Source of the DNA: Actinomadura harenae
Lineage (GTDB): Bacteria > Actinomycetota > Actinomycetes > Streptosporangiales > Streptosporangiaceae
Assembly (NCBI RefSeq): GCF_003696215.1
Contig: NZ_RFFG01000005.1
Coordinates: forward strand, 62,001 to 126,000
Length of the DNA stretch: 64,000 nt
Direction: 5' to 3'
In this document: positions 9,554 to 18,986 of the stretch, one piece after another
How the letters are laid out: each line of letters starts with the position of its first letter
Position numbering within the stretch: the stretch's first letter is position 1
Position numbers and translations under genes: made by a program
The notes under the pieces: generated by a model
The model's input: the letters and a program-made list of their open reading frames with translations, nothing else
Database searches by the model: none
What the model was told of the DNA's origin: nothing

Positions 9554-10479
9554 AAGCCGAGACGGCGGAGCTGCTTGGGGTCGCGCTGCCAGTCCTTGAG
9601 GACCTTGATCCGCAGGTCCAGGTAGACCTTCGTGCCGAGCAGGGCCTCGATCTGGCGCCGGGCCTGCCGCCCGACCTCCTTCAGCCGGGCGCCCTTGTGC
9701 CCGATGATGATGCCCTTCTGGCTGTCCCGCTCCACGTACAGGTGGGCGTAGATGTCGGTGAGGTCCTCGCGGCCCGCGCGCGGCGCCATCTCGTCCACCG
9801 CGACGGCGATCGAGTGGGGCAGCTCGTCCCGGACGCCCTCCAGCGCCGCCTCGCGGATCAGCTCGGCGACCAGGACCTGCTCGGGCTCGTCGGTCAGGTC
9901 GCCCTCCGGGTAGAGCGCGAAGCCCTCCGGCAGGTGCTTGATCAGCAGGTCGCCGACCACGTCGACCTGGAAGCCGTTCTCGGACGAGCAGGGCACGATG
10001 TCGGCGAACTCGCCCAGCTCCCCGACCGCGAGGAGCTGCTTGGCGATCTGCTCCGGCGTGGCGAGGTCGGTCTTGGTGACGATCGCTACGACCGGCGTCT
10101 TCTTGACGTTGGCCAGCTCGCGCGCGATGTACTTGTCGCCGGGCCCGACGGGCTGGTCGGCCGGGACGCAGAAACCGATCACGTCCACCTCGGTGAGCGT
10201 GGACCGGACGAGGCTGTCCAGCCGCTCGCCGAGCAGCGTCCGCGGCTTGTGCAGGCCGGGCGTGTCGACCACGACGAGCTGGGCGTCCGGGCGGTGCACG
10301 ATGCCGCGGATCGCCCGCCGGGTGGTCTGGGGGCGGCTGCTGGTGATCGCCACCTTGGTCCCGACCAGGGCGTTCATCAGCGTGGACTTGCCCACGTTGG
10401 GCCGTCCGACGAAGCAGGCGAACCCGGAGCGGAACGGGTCGGGCTGCGGGGTCTCTGCTGGCGATCCTGGCGATGTCAC
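9544..10479 (-). CDS. era: GTPase Era
   Basis: Era binds 16S rRNA and assists 30S maturation. G1 GRPNVGKS (residues 25-32), the switch-region TTRRAIRGI, G3 DTPG and G4 TKTD are present. The KH RNA-binding domain carries GHKGARLKEVG near the C-terminus. The length from GTG 10479 is 311 residues. The start gives a short Pro/Ser-rich leader before FRSGFACFVGRPN; no strong ribosome site is visible. In actinobacteria era usually follows ybeY-corC-cytidine deaminase; here an SARP regulator and an MMPL exporter intervene. Confidence 0.95.
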   Translation of the reverse strand: MTSPGSPAETPQPDPFRSGFACFVGRPNVGKSTLMNALVGTKVAITSSRPQTTRRAIRGIVHRPDAQLVVVDTPGLHKPRTLLGERLDSLVRSTLTEVDVIGFCVPADQPVGPGDKYIARELANVKKTPVVAIVTKTDLATPEQIAKQLLAVGELGEFADIVPCSSENGFQVDVVGDLLIKHLPEGFALYPEGDLTDEPEQVLVAELIREAALEGVRDELPHSIAVAVDEMAPRAGREDLTDIYAHLYVERDSQKGIIIGHKGARLKEVGRQARRQIEALLGTKVYLDLRIKVLKDWQRDPKQLRRLGFYD

Positions 10480-10559
10480 GTCACCAATTGTCGCCGACGC
10501 GGCGCAGCGCCTCGTCCACCGGCGCGCCCCAGGCCCCCCGAACCGGCCGGGAGGCGGGG

Positions 10560-13500
10560 TCAGGCGGCCGGAATCCCGAGGGCGCGGAGGGCGGCCGCGG
10601 CGGCCTGGGCCCAGGGCGCGGCGCCGGCCCGCCCGGCGATCTCGATCGCGAACCGGTAGTGCCCGGCGGCCTCGTCCGGACGGCCCAGGAACACGGCCAG
10701 GTCGCCGAGGGTGTGCGCGATCGGCCCGATCGTGGCGACCGCGCTCGCTCCACCGGCGATGTGGTCGGCGAACGGGAGCAGGTCGCCCACGCACTGTTCG
10801 GCCAGGTCACGGTCGCCGAGGACGATCGCCCGGCGGGCCCGGACGGCGAGGGCCAGCTCATAGAAGTAGTCCGGGCGGATCGGGCCCGCGTCCTCGACGG
10901 CCCGGCGCGCCTCGTCGACGCGCCCGGCGGCGGCGAGGGCCAGGGCGAGGAGGTCGGCGGTCGCACTGATGTGCGGCCACTGCGCGGCCATCCACGCCGC
11001 CGGTTCGACCATCTCGGCCGCGCGCCCGCGCACGAGCCGGATGCAGAAGATCCCGAAGAACGTCACGCCCTGCTCGCTGGCCCAGATCCCCGTGCGGGAG
11101 ATGGCGTCGCCGACCTCCCGGTAGGCGCGCTCGGCGTCCTCGTACTCGGCGGAGAAGGCGTGGCTGAGGGCCCGGTGCCACTCGCTGATCTGGTACAGCA
11201 GGGGCAGCCCGTACTGCTCGGCGAGGCGCTGGCCCTCGGCGCGGTGGCGGGCCGCCTCGTCCATCCGGAGGTAGGCCATGTTGACCTGCTGGAGCTGCAG
11301 GTGGGCCAGGACCTGGTAGGACGCCAGCTCGTGCCGGGTCGCCAGCTCCAGCAGCTCGGTCGCGACGGCGTGCCGCTCGTCGCGGTCGGACGCGGCCAGG
11401 TAGCAGTTGATGAAGCGGCCGTTCAGCGCGGCGGCGAGGGTCTCCGGACGGCCCAGGCGGCGGGCGATCTCCACCGCCTCGTCGGCGGCCCTCCGGCCCG
11501 CGCCGCCGGGCTCGCCCTCCAGCTCGACCGCGATCGTGGTGAGGAGCCGGGCGCGCAGGTCGGCGGCCTCGCCCGGGAGCCCCGCGAGGGCCTCGCGGAC
11601 GGCGTCCAGCAGCTCGGTGTCGAGGACGCCGTACTCGTGGGCCGTCCACAGGGTCGGGACGTCGAACGCGGTGATCGCGCGGCTCAGCAGTTCCACGTCG
11701 CCGAGTGCCCGCGCCTCCGCGACGCAGCGGCCGCGCCGCGCCCGGGACGGCACGACCGCCCCGGCCAGCGCGGACGCCCGGATCGCCCGGATCTCCAGCT
11801 CCAGCCGCTCGCGCACCCGCCCGGAGCCGAGGGCGGAGGCGGCCCGGTCCCAGAGCTCGGCGGCCGAGGCGTAGGCGAACCGGGCCTCGGCGGCGGCCGC
11901 GGCGAGTTCCGCGAACCGGACGGCCCGGTCCGCGCCGGTGCCCGCCTCCAGGTAGTGGTGGGCGATCGCGCCGACCTCGGCGGGCGCGTGCCGCTCCATC
12001 GCGGCGGCGATCCGGCCGTGCAGGCGGGTCCGCCGGGCCGCCGACAGCCCGGCGGAGAGCGTGTCGCGGACGAGGGCGTGCGCGAACCGCATCCGGCCGG
12101 GCGCGGGCTCGGTGACCAGACCTGCGGCGAGACCCGCGTCCACCGCGTCCAGGACGGCGTCCTCGTCCCCGCCGGACAGCTCGGTCAGCACCCGGACGTC
12201 GGTCTCCGCGCCCGCGACGGCCGCCTGCCGCAGGACGGTCAGCGCGGGCTCCGGCAGCCGGGCGAAGCGGCGGCGCAGCACGTCCCCGACCCCGGCGGGC
12301 ACCTCGCGCGCCGCCGCGTCCGGGCCCTCGGCGTCCAGCAGCCGCGCGGTCTCCCGGGCGAAGAACGGGTTCCCGCCCGTCCGCTCGGCGATCGCGGCCA
12401 GCTCACGGTCGCCGACCTCGGCCGCGCAGGACGCCCGGACCAGCTCGGCGACCTCGGCGTCCGCGAGGCCCTCGAGGTCGATCCGGACCGGCTCGTGCCG
12501 GGCGAGCCGGGCGAGCGCGCCCGCCATGCCGTCCGCCTCGGCCGGACGGAACGTCCCCATGATCAGGACGGGCAGCTCGGCCAGCCGCTCCGGCAGCCGG
12601 GACAGCAGGACGAGCGTCTCGTCGTCGGCCCAGTGCAGGTCGTCGAGGACGAGCAGCAGCGGCCCGGATCCGGCGAGTTCGGCCAGGTAGTCGCCGACGG
12701 CCAGGCGGAGCCGGAACCGTCCGGTCGTGGCGTCGGCGGCGGACGCCCCGGCGCGCGCCGCGGACGCGTCGTCGAGCAGCGGGGCGAGCCGTCCCGCGAG
12801 ACCGGGGTCCGGGGGCGTCCCGGCCGCGAGGACGCGCAGGATCTCCGCCCACGACCAGGCCGCCGGGGCGCCGTCGGCCTCCTCGGACCGGCCCCGCGCG
12901 ACCCGCCAGCCGTCCGCGGCCAGCCGCCGCGCGAACCGCTCGACCAGCGCGGTCTTGCCGATCCCGGCCTCGCCCCCGACGAGGCCGACCTGGCACCGGC
13001 CGGTCCTGGCGCGGTCGGCGGCGTCCGCGAGGCGCGCGGTCTCGGCCTCGCGGCCGACGAAGGTCTCGCCGTCCGGCGGGACGAGGCGCAGCCTCGGCCG
13101 TGCCGCCTCCGGGCGGAGCACCTCCGGCAGGGCCTCGGGCGCCCGCCGCGGCGCGTCCAGATGCGCGGCCTGCCGGAGGATGTCGGATTCCAGCGCGCGC
13201 AGCGCCGGGCCCGGGTCCACGCCGAGCTGCTCGGTCAGGACGTCGCGGGCCCGGCGCAGCGCGCCGAGCGCGTCCCCCTGACGTCCGGTGCGGTAGAGGG
13301 CGAGGGACAGCAGCCGCCAGGCGTCCTCGCGCAGCGGGTTGGCGGCGACGTGCGCCTCCAGATCCGGGACGGCCTCGGCCTCCGCGCCGAGTTCGAGCAT
13401 CGCCTCCGCTCGGCGCTCGGTGGCGAGCCGGTGCAGCTCGTCCAGCCGGGCGGCCTCGGCGGCGGCCCACGGCATGTCGGCGAACTCCGCGTACGCGGGC

Positions 13501-13913
13501 CCTCGCCACAGTCCCCGGGCCCGCTCGGCGAGTTCCCGCGCCTCCGCGGGGTCGCCGGCCTCCCCGGAGCGCTCCACGAGCTCGTCGAAGTACCAGGCGT
13601 CCACATCGGCCGAGGGGAGGCGGAGCGCGTATCCGGGCGGGGCGGTCACCAGCACCCGCGCGGGCGTACGAGGCGGACGGTCCGGTTCGAGCGCGCGCCG
13701 CAGGTGGGACACGAACGACTGGAGACCGGCGGCGGCCCGGGGCGGGGCGCCGTCCGGCCACAGCTCGTCCACGAGGCGGTCGGCCGGGACGAGGCGTCCG
13801 TGGGCGGCGGCGAGCCGGGCGAGGACCGATCGCTGGCGGGGTCCGCCGAGCTCGACCGGTCCACCGCGCAGCACGGCCTCGAAGGTCCCCAGAACACGCA
13901 CCGCCAGCGCCAC
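10560..13913 (-). CDS. SARP-type (BTAD) regulator with AAA ATPase and TPR-like repeats
   Basis: A 1,117-residue regulator. Residues 1-90 form an OmpR-type winged helix (VRVLGTFEAVLRGG, LGGPRQRSVLARLAAAHGRLV, DRLVDELWP). Residues ~95-245 are a bacterial transcriptional activator domain ending LGVDPGPALRALE. An ATPase follows with Walker A GGEAGIGKT (~311-319) and Walker B LLLVLDDLHWAD (~421); the C-terminal ~500 residues are helical repeats. The architecture is that of AfsR-like large SARPs, usually activators of secondary metabolism or transport. GTG 13913 lies 8 nt after a TAGGCT -10 box (13922-13927), so the mRNA is probably leaderless. The gene sits directly downstream of the MMPL exporter. 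Confidence 0.92.
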   Translation of the reverse strand: MALAVRVLGTFEAVLRGGPVELGGPRQRSVLARLAAAHGRLVPADRLVDELWPDGAPPRAAAGLQSFVSHLRRALEPDRPPRTPARVLVTAPPGYALRLPSADVDAWYFDELVERSGEAGDPAEARELAERARGLWRGPAYAEFADMPWAAAEAARLDELHRLATERRAEAMLELGAEAEAVPDLEAHVAANPLREDAWRLLSLALYRTGRQGDALGALRRARDVLTEQLGVDPGPALRALESDILRQAAHLDAPRRAPEALPEVLRPEAARPRLRLVPPDGETFVGREAETARLADAADRARTGRCQVGLVGGEAGIGKTALVERFARRLAADGWRVARGRSEEADGAPAAWSWAEILRVLAAGTPPDPGLAGRLAPLLDDASAARAGASAADATTGRFRLRLAVGDYLAELAGSGPLLLVLDDLHWADDETLVLLSRLPERLAELPVLIMGTFRPAEADGMAGALARLARHEPVRIDLEGLADAEVAELVRASCAAEVGDRELAAIAERTGGNPFFARETARLLDAEGPDAAAREVPAGVGDVLRRRFARLPEPALTVLRQAAVAGAETDVRVLTELSGGDEDAVLDAVDAGLAAGLVTEPAPGRMRFAHALVRDTLSAGLSAARRTRLHGRIAAAMERHAPAEVGAIAHHYLEAGTGADRAVRFAELAAAAAEARFAYASAAELWDRAASALGSGRVRERLELEIRAIRASALAGAVVPSRARRGRCVAEARALGDVELLSRAITAFDVPTLWTAHEYGVLDTELLDAVREALAGLPGEAADLRARLLTTIAVELEGEPGGAGRRAADEAVEIARRLGRPETLAAALNGRFINCYLAASDRDERHAVATELLELATRHELASYQVLAHLQLQQVNMAYLRMDEAARHRAEGQRLAEQYGLPLLYQISEWHRALSHAFSAEYEDAERAYREVGDAISRTGIWASEQGVTFFGIFCIRLVRGRAAEMVEPAAWMAAQWPHISATADLLALALAAAGRVDEARRAVEDAGPIRPDYFYELALAVRARRAIVLGDRDLAEQCVGDLLPFADHIAGGASAVATIGPIAHTLGDLAVFLGRPDEAAGHYRFAIEIAGRAGAAPWAQAAAAALRALGIPAA

Positions 13914-13940
13914 GGACAAAAGCCTAATGGCCCGACACTC

Positions 13941-13959
13941 GGGGCGCTGAACGCCCCGT
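13941..13959. terminator. Hairpin between MMPL exporter and SARP regulator
   Basis: Arms CGGGGCG and CGCCCCG (7 bp) surround a 5-nt loop. The position fits an MMPL 3' end, but there is no T run, so termination would be weak. Confidence 0.4.
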
Positions 13960-13989
13960 GCGCCGGGCCTTCCCGGGACCTCCGGGCGA

Positions 13990-16110
13990 TCAGGCGGGCA
14001 CGGGCGTCCGCTCGTCCTCCGCCTCGGCCGAGCCGTGCGGGTCGAACGCGGGCAGGACACGGGCCAGCGGCCCCGGCAGCCACCAGTTCGCCCGTCCCAG
14101 CAGCGCCATCGTCGCCGGGACCAGGACGAGCCGGACGAGCGTCGCGTCCAGCGCGACCGCGACGGCCAGCCCGACGCCCATCTGCTTGATCACCAGGCTC
14201 GGGTCGGACGCGAACCCGGCGAACACCGCGACCATGATCAGCGCCGCGCTGGAGATCACCCGGCCGGTGGCGGCCAGCCCGGACCCCACCGAGCCGCGCG
14301 CGTCACCCGTCCGCAGCCAGTCCTCCCGCACCCGGGAGAGCAGGAAAACCTCGTAGTCCATCGAGACCCCGAACAGCACCACGAACATCAGCAGCGTGAT
14401 GAAGCTCGACACCGGCACGCTGTGCGGCAGGCCGAGCAGCGTCGCGCCCCACCCCCACTGGAAGACCGCGACGAGCACGCCGTACGCGGCGCCGATCGAC
14501 AGCATGTTCATCGCGGCGGCCTTCAGCGGCGCGACCAGCGACCGGAACACCAGCAGGAGCATGACGAACGAGGTCGCGACGACCACGCCGATCACGGGCC
14601 ACAGCCGGTCGTCCAGGCGGCGGTTGAGGTCCACGTAGATCGCGGTGAGGCCGGTGATCTCCGCGCCGTCCGGGAGGGCGTGCGCGCGCAGCCGGTCCAC
14701 GACGGCGGGACCGCGCTTGTCCTGCGGGCCGTACGCGGGCGTCGCGACGAGCACGGCGGCACTGCCGTCCGGGGAAAGCTGCGGCGGCGCGACGTTCACG
14801 ACGCCCTCGGTGCGCGCGATGCGCTCCTGGATCGCGGGCAGCTCGGCGCGGTTCACCTTCCGCAGGTCGACGGCGACGAGCAGCGGCCCGTTCGCGCCGG
14901 GACCGTACCCGTCCGCGACCAGGTCGTACGCCCGCCGGACGGTGCTGGACGTCGGCTCGCTGCTCGCGTCGCTCGGCCACGTCCGCATGCCGACGGCGGG
15001 GGCGGCGAGCGTCAGCAGGATCACCAGGCTCGCCAGCAGCCACGCCCACGGGTGCCGGCCGACGTGCCCGGCCCAGCGGCGCACCATCGGCGCGTCGGTG
15101 TGCACGACCGCGCCGGACGCCCGGTCCCGGCGGCGCAGCACCCGGCGCCCGGCGAGGCCGAGGACGGCGGGCAGCAGCGTGAGCGCGCTCAGCACGGTCG
15201 CGGCGACGACCAGGCCGGTCGCGAAGCCCATGGTCATGAAGACCGGGATGCCCGACAGCAGCAGCCCGCACAGCGCGAGCAGCACGGTGAACCCGGCGAA
15301 CAGCACGGACAGGCCCGCCGTCGCGGTCGCCCGCCCGGCCGCCTCCGGCACCGCCAGCCCCTCGGCGAGCCCCTCGCGGTGCCGCGTCAGGATGAACAGC
15401 GCGTAGTCGATGCCGACGCCGAGCCCGACCATCATCGCGAGGGTCGGGGCGGTCGTCGCGATGTCGGTCACGGCGGCGAGCAGCGTGATCCCGGAGACGC
15501 CGACGCCGAGCCCGGCGACCGCCACCACGAGCGGCAGCCCGGCCGCGACGACCGACCCGAACGCCAGGAACAGCACGACCAGCGCCACGGCGATGCCGAC
15601 GCCCTCGCCGACACCGCCCGGCGCGGTCACGTTCTCCGGCAGCTGCCCACCGAAGTCGACGGAGTACCCGGCCGCCCGCAGGTCGGCGGTCGCGCCCTTC
15701 AGCAGGTCGAGCGACGCCTGGGGCTTGAGGTCGGTGACCTGCACGTCGTACCGGACGGTCAGCAGCGCGGTCGCGCCCCCCTTCCCCGGCGGCGCCGGGT
15801 CCACCGCCGCAACGTGCGGAAGCCTGCCCAGCCTCGCCCCGGCCGCGGTGAGCCGGGCCTGGTCCACCGGCCCGGACGGGTTGTGGACGACGACCCGGGC
15901 GTCCGCGCCGGACAGCGCGGGGAAGCGCTCGGTCAGCAGGTCGGACGCGCGCTGCGCGCCGCTCCCCGAGAGCCGGTAGTTGTCGTGGTTCGCGCCGCCG
16001 AACGCGGCGGCCAGGCCGGCGATCGCGCCGACCGCGACCAGCCAGACGACGATCATGCGCCAGGGCCGCAGGGCCGCCGCCCTTCCCAGGCGGTACAACA
16101 GACGGGACAT
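13990..16110 (-). CDS. MMPL/RND-family membrane transporter
   Basis: A 706-residue protein with the internally duplicated MMPL layout: a TM helix at residues ~18-38, a large external loop to ~165, five TM helices, a second loop from ~380 and five more TM helices. Characteristic pieces include GLGVGIDYALFILTRHREG in the first half and FGVSMDYEVFLLSRVREDW in the second, the proton-relay helices with GxxxDY. Homologues export lipids or secondary metabolites; the cargo here is unknown. A GGGGGAG ribosome site precedes ATG 16110. Six CAAG[T/C]GG heptads lie 52-143 bp upstream. Confidence 0.93.
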   Translation of the reverse strand: MSRLLYRLGRAAALRPWRMIVVWLVAVGAIAGLAAAFGGANHDNYRLSGSGAQRASDLLTERFPALSGADARVVVHNPSGPVDQARLTAAGARLGRLPHVAAVDPAPPGKGGATALLTVRYDVQVTDLKPQASLDLLKGATADLRAAGYSVDFGGQLPENVTAPGGVGEGVGIAVALVVLFLAFGSVVAAGLPLVVAVAGLGVGVSGITLLAAVTDIATTAPTLAMMVGLGVGIDYALFILTRHREGLAEGLAVPEAAGRATATAGLSVLFAGFTVLLALCGLLLSGIPVFMTMGFATGLVVAATVLSALTLLPAVLGLAGRRVLRRRDRASGAVVHTDAPMVRRWAGHVGRHPWAWLLASLVILLTLAAPAVGMRTWPSDASSEPTSSTVRRAYDLVADGYGPGANGPLLVAVDLRKVNRAELPAIQERIARTEGVVNVAPPQLSPDGSAAVLVATPAYGPQDKRGPAVVDRLRAHALPDGAEITGLTAIYVDLNRRLDDRLWPVIGVVVATSFVMLLLVFRSLVAPLKAAAMNMLSIGAAYGVLVAVFQWGWGATLLGLPHSVPVSSFITLLMFVVLFGVSMDYEVFLLSRVREDWLRTGDARGSVGSGLAATGRVISSAALIMVAVFAGFASDPSLVIKQMGVGLAVAVALDATLVRLVLVPATMALLGRANWWLPGPLARVLPAFDPHGSAEAEDERTPVPA

Positions 16111-16148
16111 GCTCGGGCTCCCCCAGACGTCGCGAACGGAACGCCCTC

Positions 16149-16154
16149 AGGCTG
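16149..16154 (-). promoter_or_regulatory. Candidate -10 box of the MMPL exporter (CAGCCT)
   Basis: Read on the minus strand, CAGCCT differs from TAnnnT by one base and lies 7 bp downstream of the last heptad of the array at 16162-16253. SARP-activated promoters usually place the last repeat about 8 bp before the -10. No -35 is visible, as expected for an activator-dependent promoter. Confidence 0.45.
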
Positions 16155-16161
16155 TCCCGCC

Positions 16162-16253
16162 CCGCTTGCCGCCCACTTGCCACCCGCTTGTGACCGCACC
16201 GCTCCCACTTGCGGGCACGCCGCTCCCGCTTGCGGGCGCACCGCCACCACTTG
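16162..16253 (-). promoter_or_regulatory. Array of six direct heptads CAAG[T/C]GG, likely SARP operator
   Basis: Six exact heptads on the minus strand occupy 16247-16253, 16226-16232, 16205-16211, 16184-16190, 16173-16179 and 16162-16168. They alternate strictly CAAGTGG/CAAGCGG. Centre spacings are 21, 21, 21, 11 and 11 bp, that is two or one helical turns; the closest three have 4-bp spacers, as in SARP binding sites. A SARP-type regulator gene lies just downstream of the exporter. The array is seen directly; the regulator match is inference. Confidence 0.68.
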
Positions 16254-16340
16254 CGGGCGCTCGCCCGAGAGCCCCGCCTCCGCTCGCGAACGCCCCGCCC
16301 GTGCCCGGCGCCGGGACGGCCCGTCGGTAGGCTTGCGGGC

Positions 16341-16670
16341 GTGACCGAGCTGAACGCCGAGGACTCCAAGATCATCACGCTCGCCCGCTCGTCCCGGGCC
16401 CGCACCGGCGCCGCCGAGGGCGCGGCCGTGCGCGACGAGACCGGCCGCACCTACGCCGCGACCAGCGTCGACCTGCCGTCGCTGAGGCTGTCGGCGCTCC
16501 AGGTCGCGGTCGCGATGGCCGTGTCCAGCGGCGCGGAGGACCTCGAGGCCGCCGCGCTCGTCTCCGCCGGGACGCCCACCGACGCGGACGTCGCCGCCGT
16601 CCGGGAGCTCGGCGCGAAGGCCCCGATCCTCGTCGCCGCCCCCGACGGCACCCTCACCACGACCCTCTGA
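16341..16670 (+). CDS. Cytidine deaminase-like protein lacking the zinc-site residues
   Basis: A 109-residue protein with the cytidine deaminase outline: N-terminal helix (LARSSRARTGAAEGAAV), RDETGRTYAATSVDLPSLRLSALQVAVAMAVSSGA, then AALVSAG and ILVAAPDGT. The position of the catalytic C/H-A-E reads SALQ and the PCxxC zinc loop is absent, so it should be catalytically inactive. Actinobacterial era clusters often contain a cytidine deaminase gene here. GTG 16341 follows a TAGGCT -10 (16328-16333) by 7 nt, a leaderless start. Unlike era, corC and ybeY it lies on the plus strand. Confidence 0.75.
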   Translation: MTELNAEDSKIITLARSSRARTGAAEGAAVRDETGRTYAATSVDLPSLRLSALQVAVAMAVSSGAEDLEAAALVSAGTPTDADVAAVRELGAKAPILVAAPDGTLTTTL

Positions 16671-16686
16671 ACCGCGCTTCCGCGTC

Positions 16687-17532
16687 CTAGGGACGCGGCG
16701 TCGGCGTCTCCCCCGGAGACGGCGTCAGAACGACCTTCTCCCGGTCGCGGGCGTTCGCCAGCCGGCGCAGCACCCGTGCCTCCATGAGCCGCAACCGGCG
16801 CTCGCCGTCACCCGCGAACTCCCCCGGCGCGGCGAGCACCAGCAGGTCGGAACCCTCCCGCGCGAAGATCACGTCCAGCCCGTACCGCTGGTCGCCGTCC
16901 GGATGGCTGTACCGGACGGCGACCGCGTCGTCCTGCCCCTCCGGATGGCTCAGCCGCCGGCGCTCGAGCCCCGTCTGGTCGAAGCCGTGGCCGTCCCAGC
17001 CGCTGTCGCCGGACCGGCCGAAGTCGATCACCGGGCAGCCCGCGACCGCGTCCCGCGCCGCGTCCACCCGTTTGGCCGCCTCACCGGACGGCAGCCGCAG
17101 CACGTGCTCGACGAGGGTCGCCGCCGGATCCGCCCGGTAGTACGCCACATGCGACTGCGGGACGTCCCTGTCCGCCGAGGACGACCTCCCGCTCGCGGCG
17201 TCCACCATCCGCAGCAGCCTCGCGCAGTCCGGGTCGGACGGGCGCATCCCCCGGAAGACCTCCTGGTCGTCGGCGGGCAGGAACCCCTCCGGGACGTCCT
17301 CCGGACGCAGCGCCGCCGCCGTCATCAGCGCGGCCGGGGCCCGCAGCGCCGCCACATCGGGCACGGCCGCCCGCTCCACCGCCCCGCACCCCGACACGAG
17401 CAACGACACGGCCGCAGCCACAGCCACAGCCACGGCCGACGACACCGACGCCGCCGCTGACGCCGCCGCCGAGGCGACCGCGCTCCAGGAACGGCGAGCG
17501 CCCGCGACACGACGACCCGCCGACCGCGCCAT
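16687..17532 (-). CDS. Secreted lipoprotein of unknown function
   Basis: A 281-residue protein with a lipoprotein signal: Arg-rich n-region (MARSAGRRVAGARRSW), a long Ala/Val-rich h-region and the lipobox LVSGC near residue 50. The mature part (RPEDVPEGFLPADDQEVFRGM...) has Cys pairs and ends in a Pro/Thr tail (TPSPGETPTPRP). Similar orphan lipoproteins are common in actinomycetes, and I cannot assign a function. ATG 17532 has a GGGGGG ribosome site 5 nt upstream; an ATG at 17592 lacks one. The h-region DNA is a low-complexity run of CCACAG-like units. Confidence 0.75.
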   Translation of the reverse strand: MARSAGRRVAGARRSWSAVASAAASAAASVSSAVAVAVAAAVSLLVSGCGAVERAAVPDVAALRAPAALMTAAALRPEDVPEGFLPADDQEVFRGMRPSDPDCARLLRMVDAASGRSSSADRDVPQSHVAYYRADPAATLVEHVLRLPSGEAAKRVDAARDAVAGCPVIDFGRSGDSGWDGHGFDQTGLERRRLSHPEGQDDAVAVRYSHPDGDQRYGLDVIFAREGSDLLVLAAPGEFAGDGERRLRLMEARVLRRLANARDREKVVLTPSPGETPTPRP

Positions 17533-17678
17533 GGAATCCCCCCGAACCCCGTGCCGCCGGCCGCCCCCGGCCGACGTGACGCGCAAGATCATGCCCCTGC
17601 GCCGGCGAGGTTTAACCCCGCTCGATCACGGTGAGAGGACGCCCGCGGGCCCCGCGAGCCCGCAGGTCAGGACCCGGA

Positions 17679-18986
17679 TCAGGACCCCGATCGGGCTCCG
17701 GGCCGGGCCCCGTTGGACGCCTCGGAGCGCTCGCGGTGCACCAGCACCGTCCCGATCCGGTTCCGGCGTCCCGCGAGCGACTCGGCCTTCAGCCGCAGCC
17801 CGGCCACCGTCGCCGTCGCGCCCTCGATCGGCACGCGCCCCAGCGCGTACGCCAGCAGCCCGCCGACCGTGTCCACGTCGTCCACGTCGATCTCGACGCC
17901 GAACAGCTCGGCCAGGTCCTCCACGGGCAGCCGGGCCGTGACCCGCGCGGTGTCGTCGTCCAGCCGGTCCACCGGCGGGATCTCCACGTCGTACTCGTCG
18001 GTGATCTCCCCGACGATCTCCTCGAGGATGTCCTCGATGGTGACCAGCCCGGCCGTGCCGCCGTACTCGTCGATCACGATCGCGACGTGGATCCGGCGGG
18101 CCTGCATCTCGCGCAGCAGCTCGTCCACCGGCTTGGAGTCCGGGACGTAGGTCGCGGTCCGCATCACCGACCCCACCGACGCGCCCCCGGCCGCCGGGTT
18201 CTCGTGCGTGGCCCGGACGATGTCCTTCAGGTAGGCGATCCCGACGACGTCGTCCTCGTTCTCCCCGACCACCGGGATCCGCGAGAACCCCGACCGCAGC
18301 GCCAGCGACATCGCCTGCCGCAGCGACTTGTCCCCCTCGATGAACACCATGTCGGTGCGCGGGACCATCACCTCGCGGACGAGCGTGTCGCCCAGCTCGA
18401 ACACCGAGTGGATCATCTGCCGCTCGTCCGGCTCGATCAGGCTGCGCTGCTCGGCGAGGTCCACCAGGTCGCGCAGCTCCGCCTCGGTCGCGAACGGCCC
18501 GGCGCGGAAGCCCTTGCCGGGCGTCAGGGCGTTGCCCAGCAGGATCAGCAGCCGCGGCAGCGGCCCGAACACCCGCGTCACGGCCGGGATCACCGTCGCG
18601 CCGGCCAGCGCGAACCGGTCGGCGTGCTGCAGCCCGAGGGTGCGCGGGCCGACGCCGACCACCACGAAGCTCACCACGATCATCGAGACCGCGGCCGTCA
18701 CGTACGCCTGCCAGGTCTCGCCCAGCCAGGACACGCACAGGTCGGCCACGATCACGGTCGCGACCAGCTCGCAGCCGATCCGCAGCAGCAGGACCATGTT
18801 CACGTACGGCGCGGGATCGGCCACGATCTCGGCCAGCTTCGCCGCGCCCCGGCGGCCCGCCGCGACGAGCTCGCCGACGCGGTGCCGGGAGATCCGGGCG
18901 AGCGCCGCCTCGGTGCCCGCCAGCAGCCCCGCCACGATCACCAGGGCGGCCGCCAGCCCCAGCAGCCACCCTTGTCCGGACGTCAT
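17679..18986 (-). CDS. CNNM/CorC-type membrane protein with CBS pair
   Basis: 435 residues with four N-terminal hydrophobic segments (DUF21/CNNM domain). A CBS pair follows ([43 protein letters not shown], then [25 protein letters not shown]) and a C-terminal CorC_HlyC domain. Relatives are implicated in Mg/Co transport or membrane homeostasis, often labelled hemolysin family. The ATG overlaps the ybeY stop by 4 bp (ATGA), so it is coupled to ybeY. Confidence 0.93.
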   Translation of the reverse strand: MTSGQGWLLGLAAALVIVAGLLAGTEAALARISRHRVGELVAAGRRGAAKLAEIVADPAPYVNMVLLLRIGCELVATVIVADLCVSWLGETWQAYVTAAVSMIVVSFVVVGVGPRTLGLQHADRFALAGATVIPAVTRVFGPLPRLLILLGNALTPGKGFRAGPFATEAELRDLVDLAEQRSLIEPDERQMIHSVFELGDTLVREVMVPRTDMVFIEGDKSLRQAMSLALRSGFSRIPVVGENEDDVVGIAYLKDIVRATHENPAAGGASVGSVMRTATYVPDSKPVDELLREMQARRIHVAIVIDEYGGTAGLVTIEDILEEIVGEITDEYDVEIPPVDRLDDDTARVTARLPVEDLAELFGVEIDVDDVDTVGGLLAYALGRVPIEGATATVAGLRLKAESLAGRRNRIGTVLVHRERSEASNGARPGARSGS

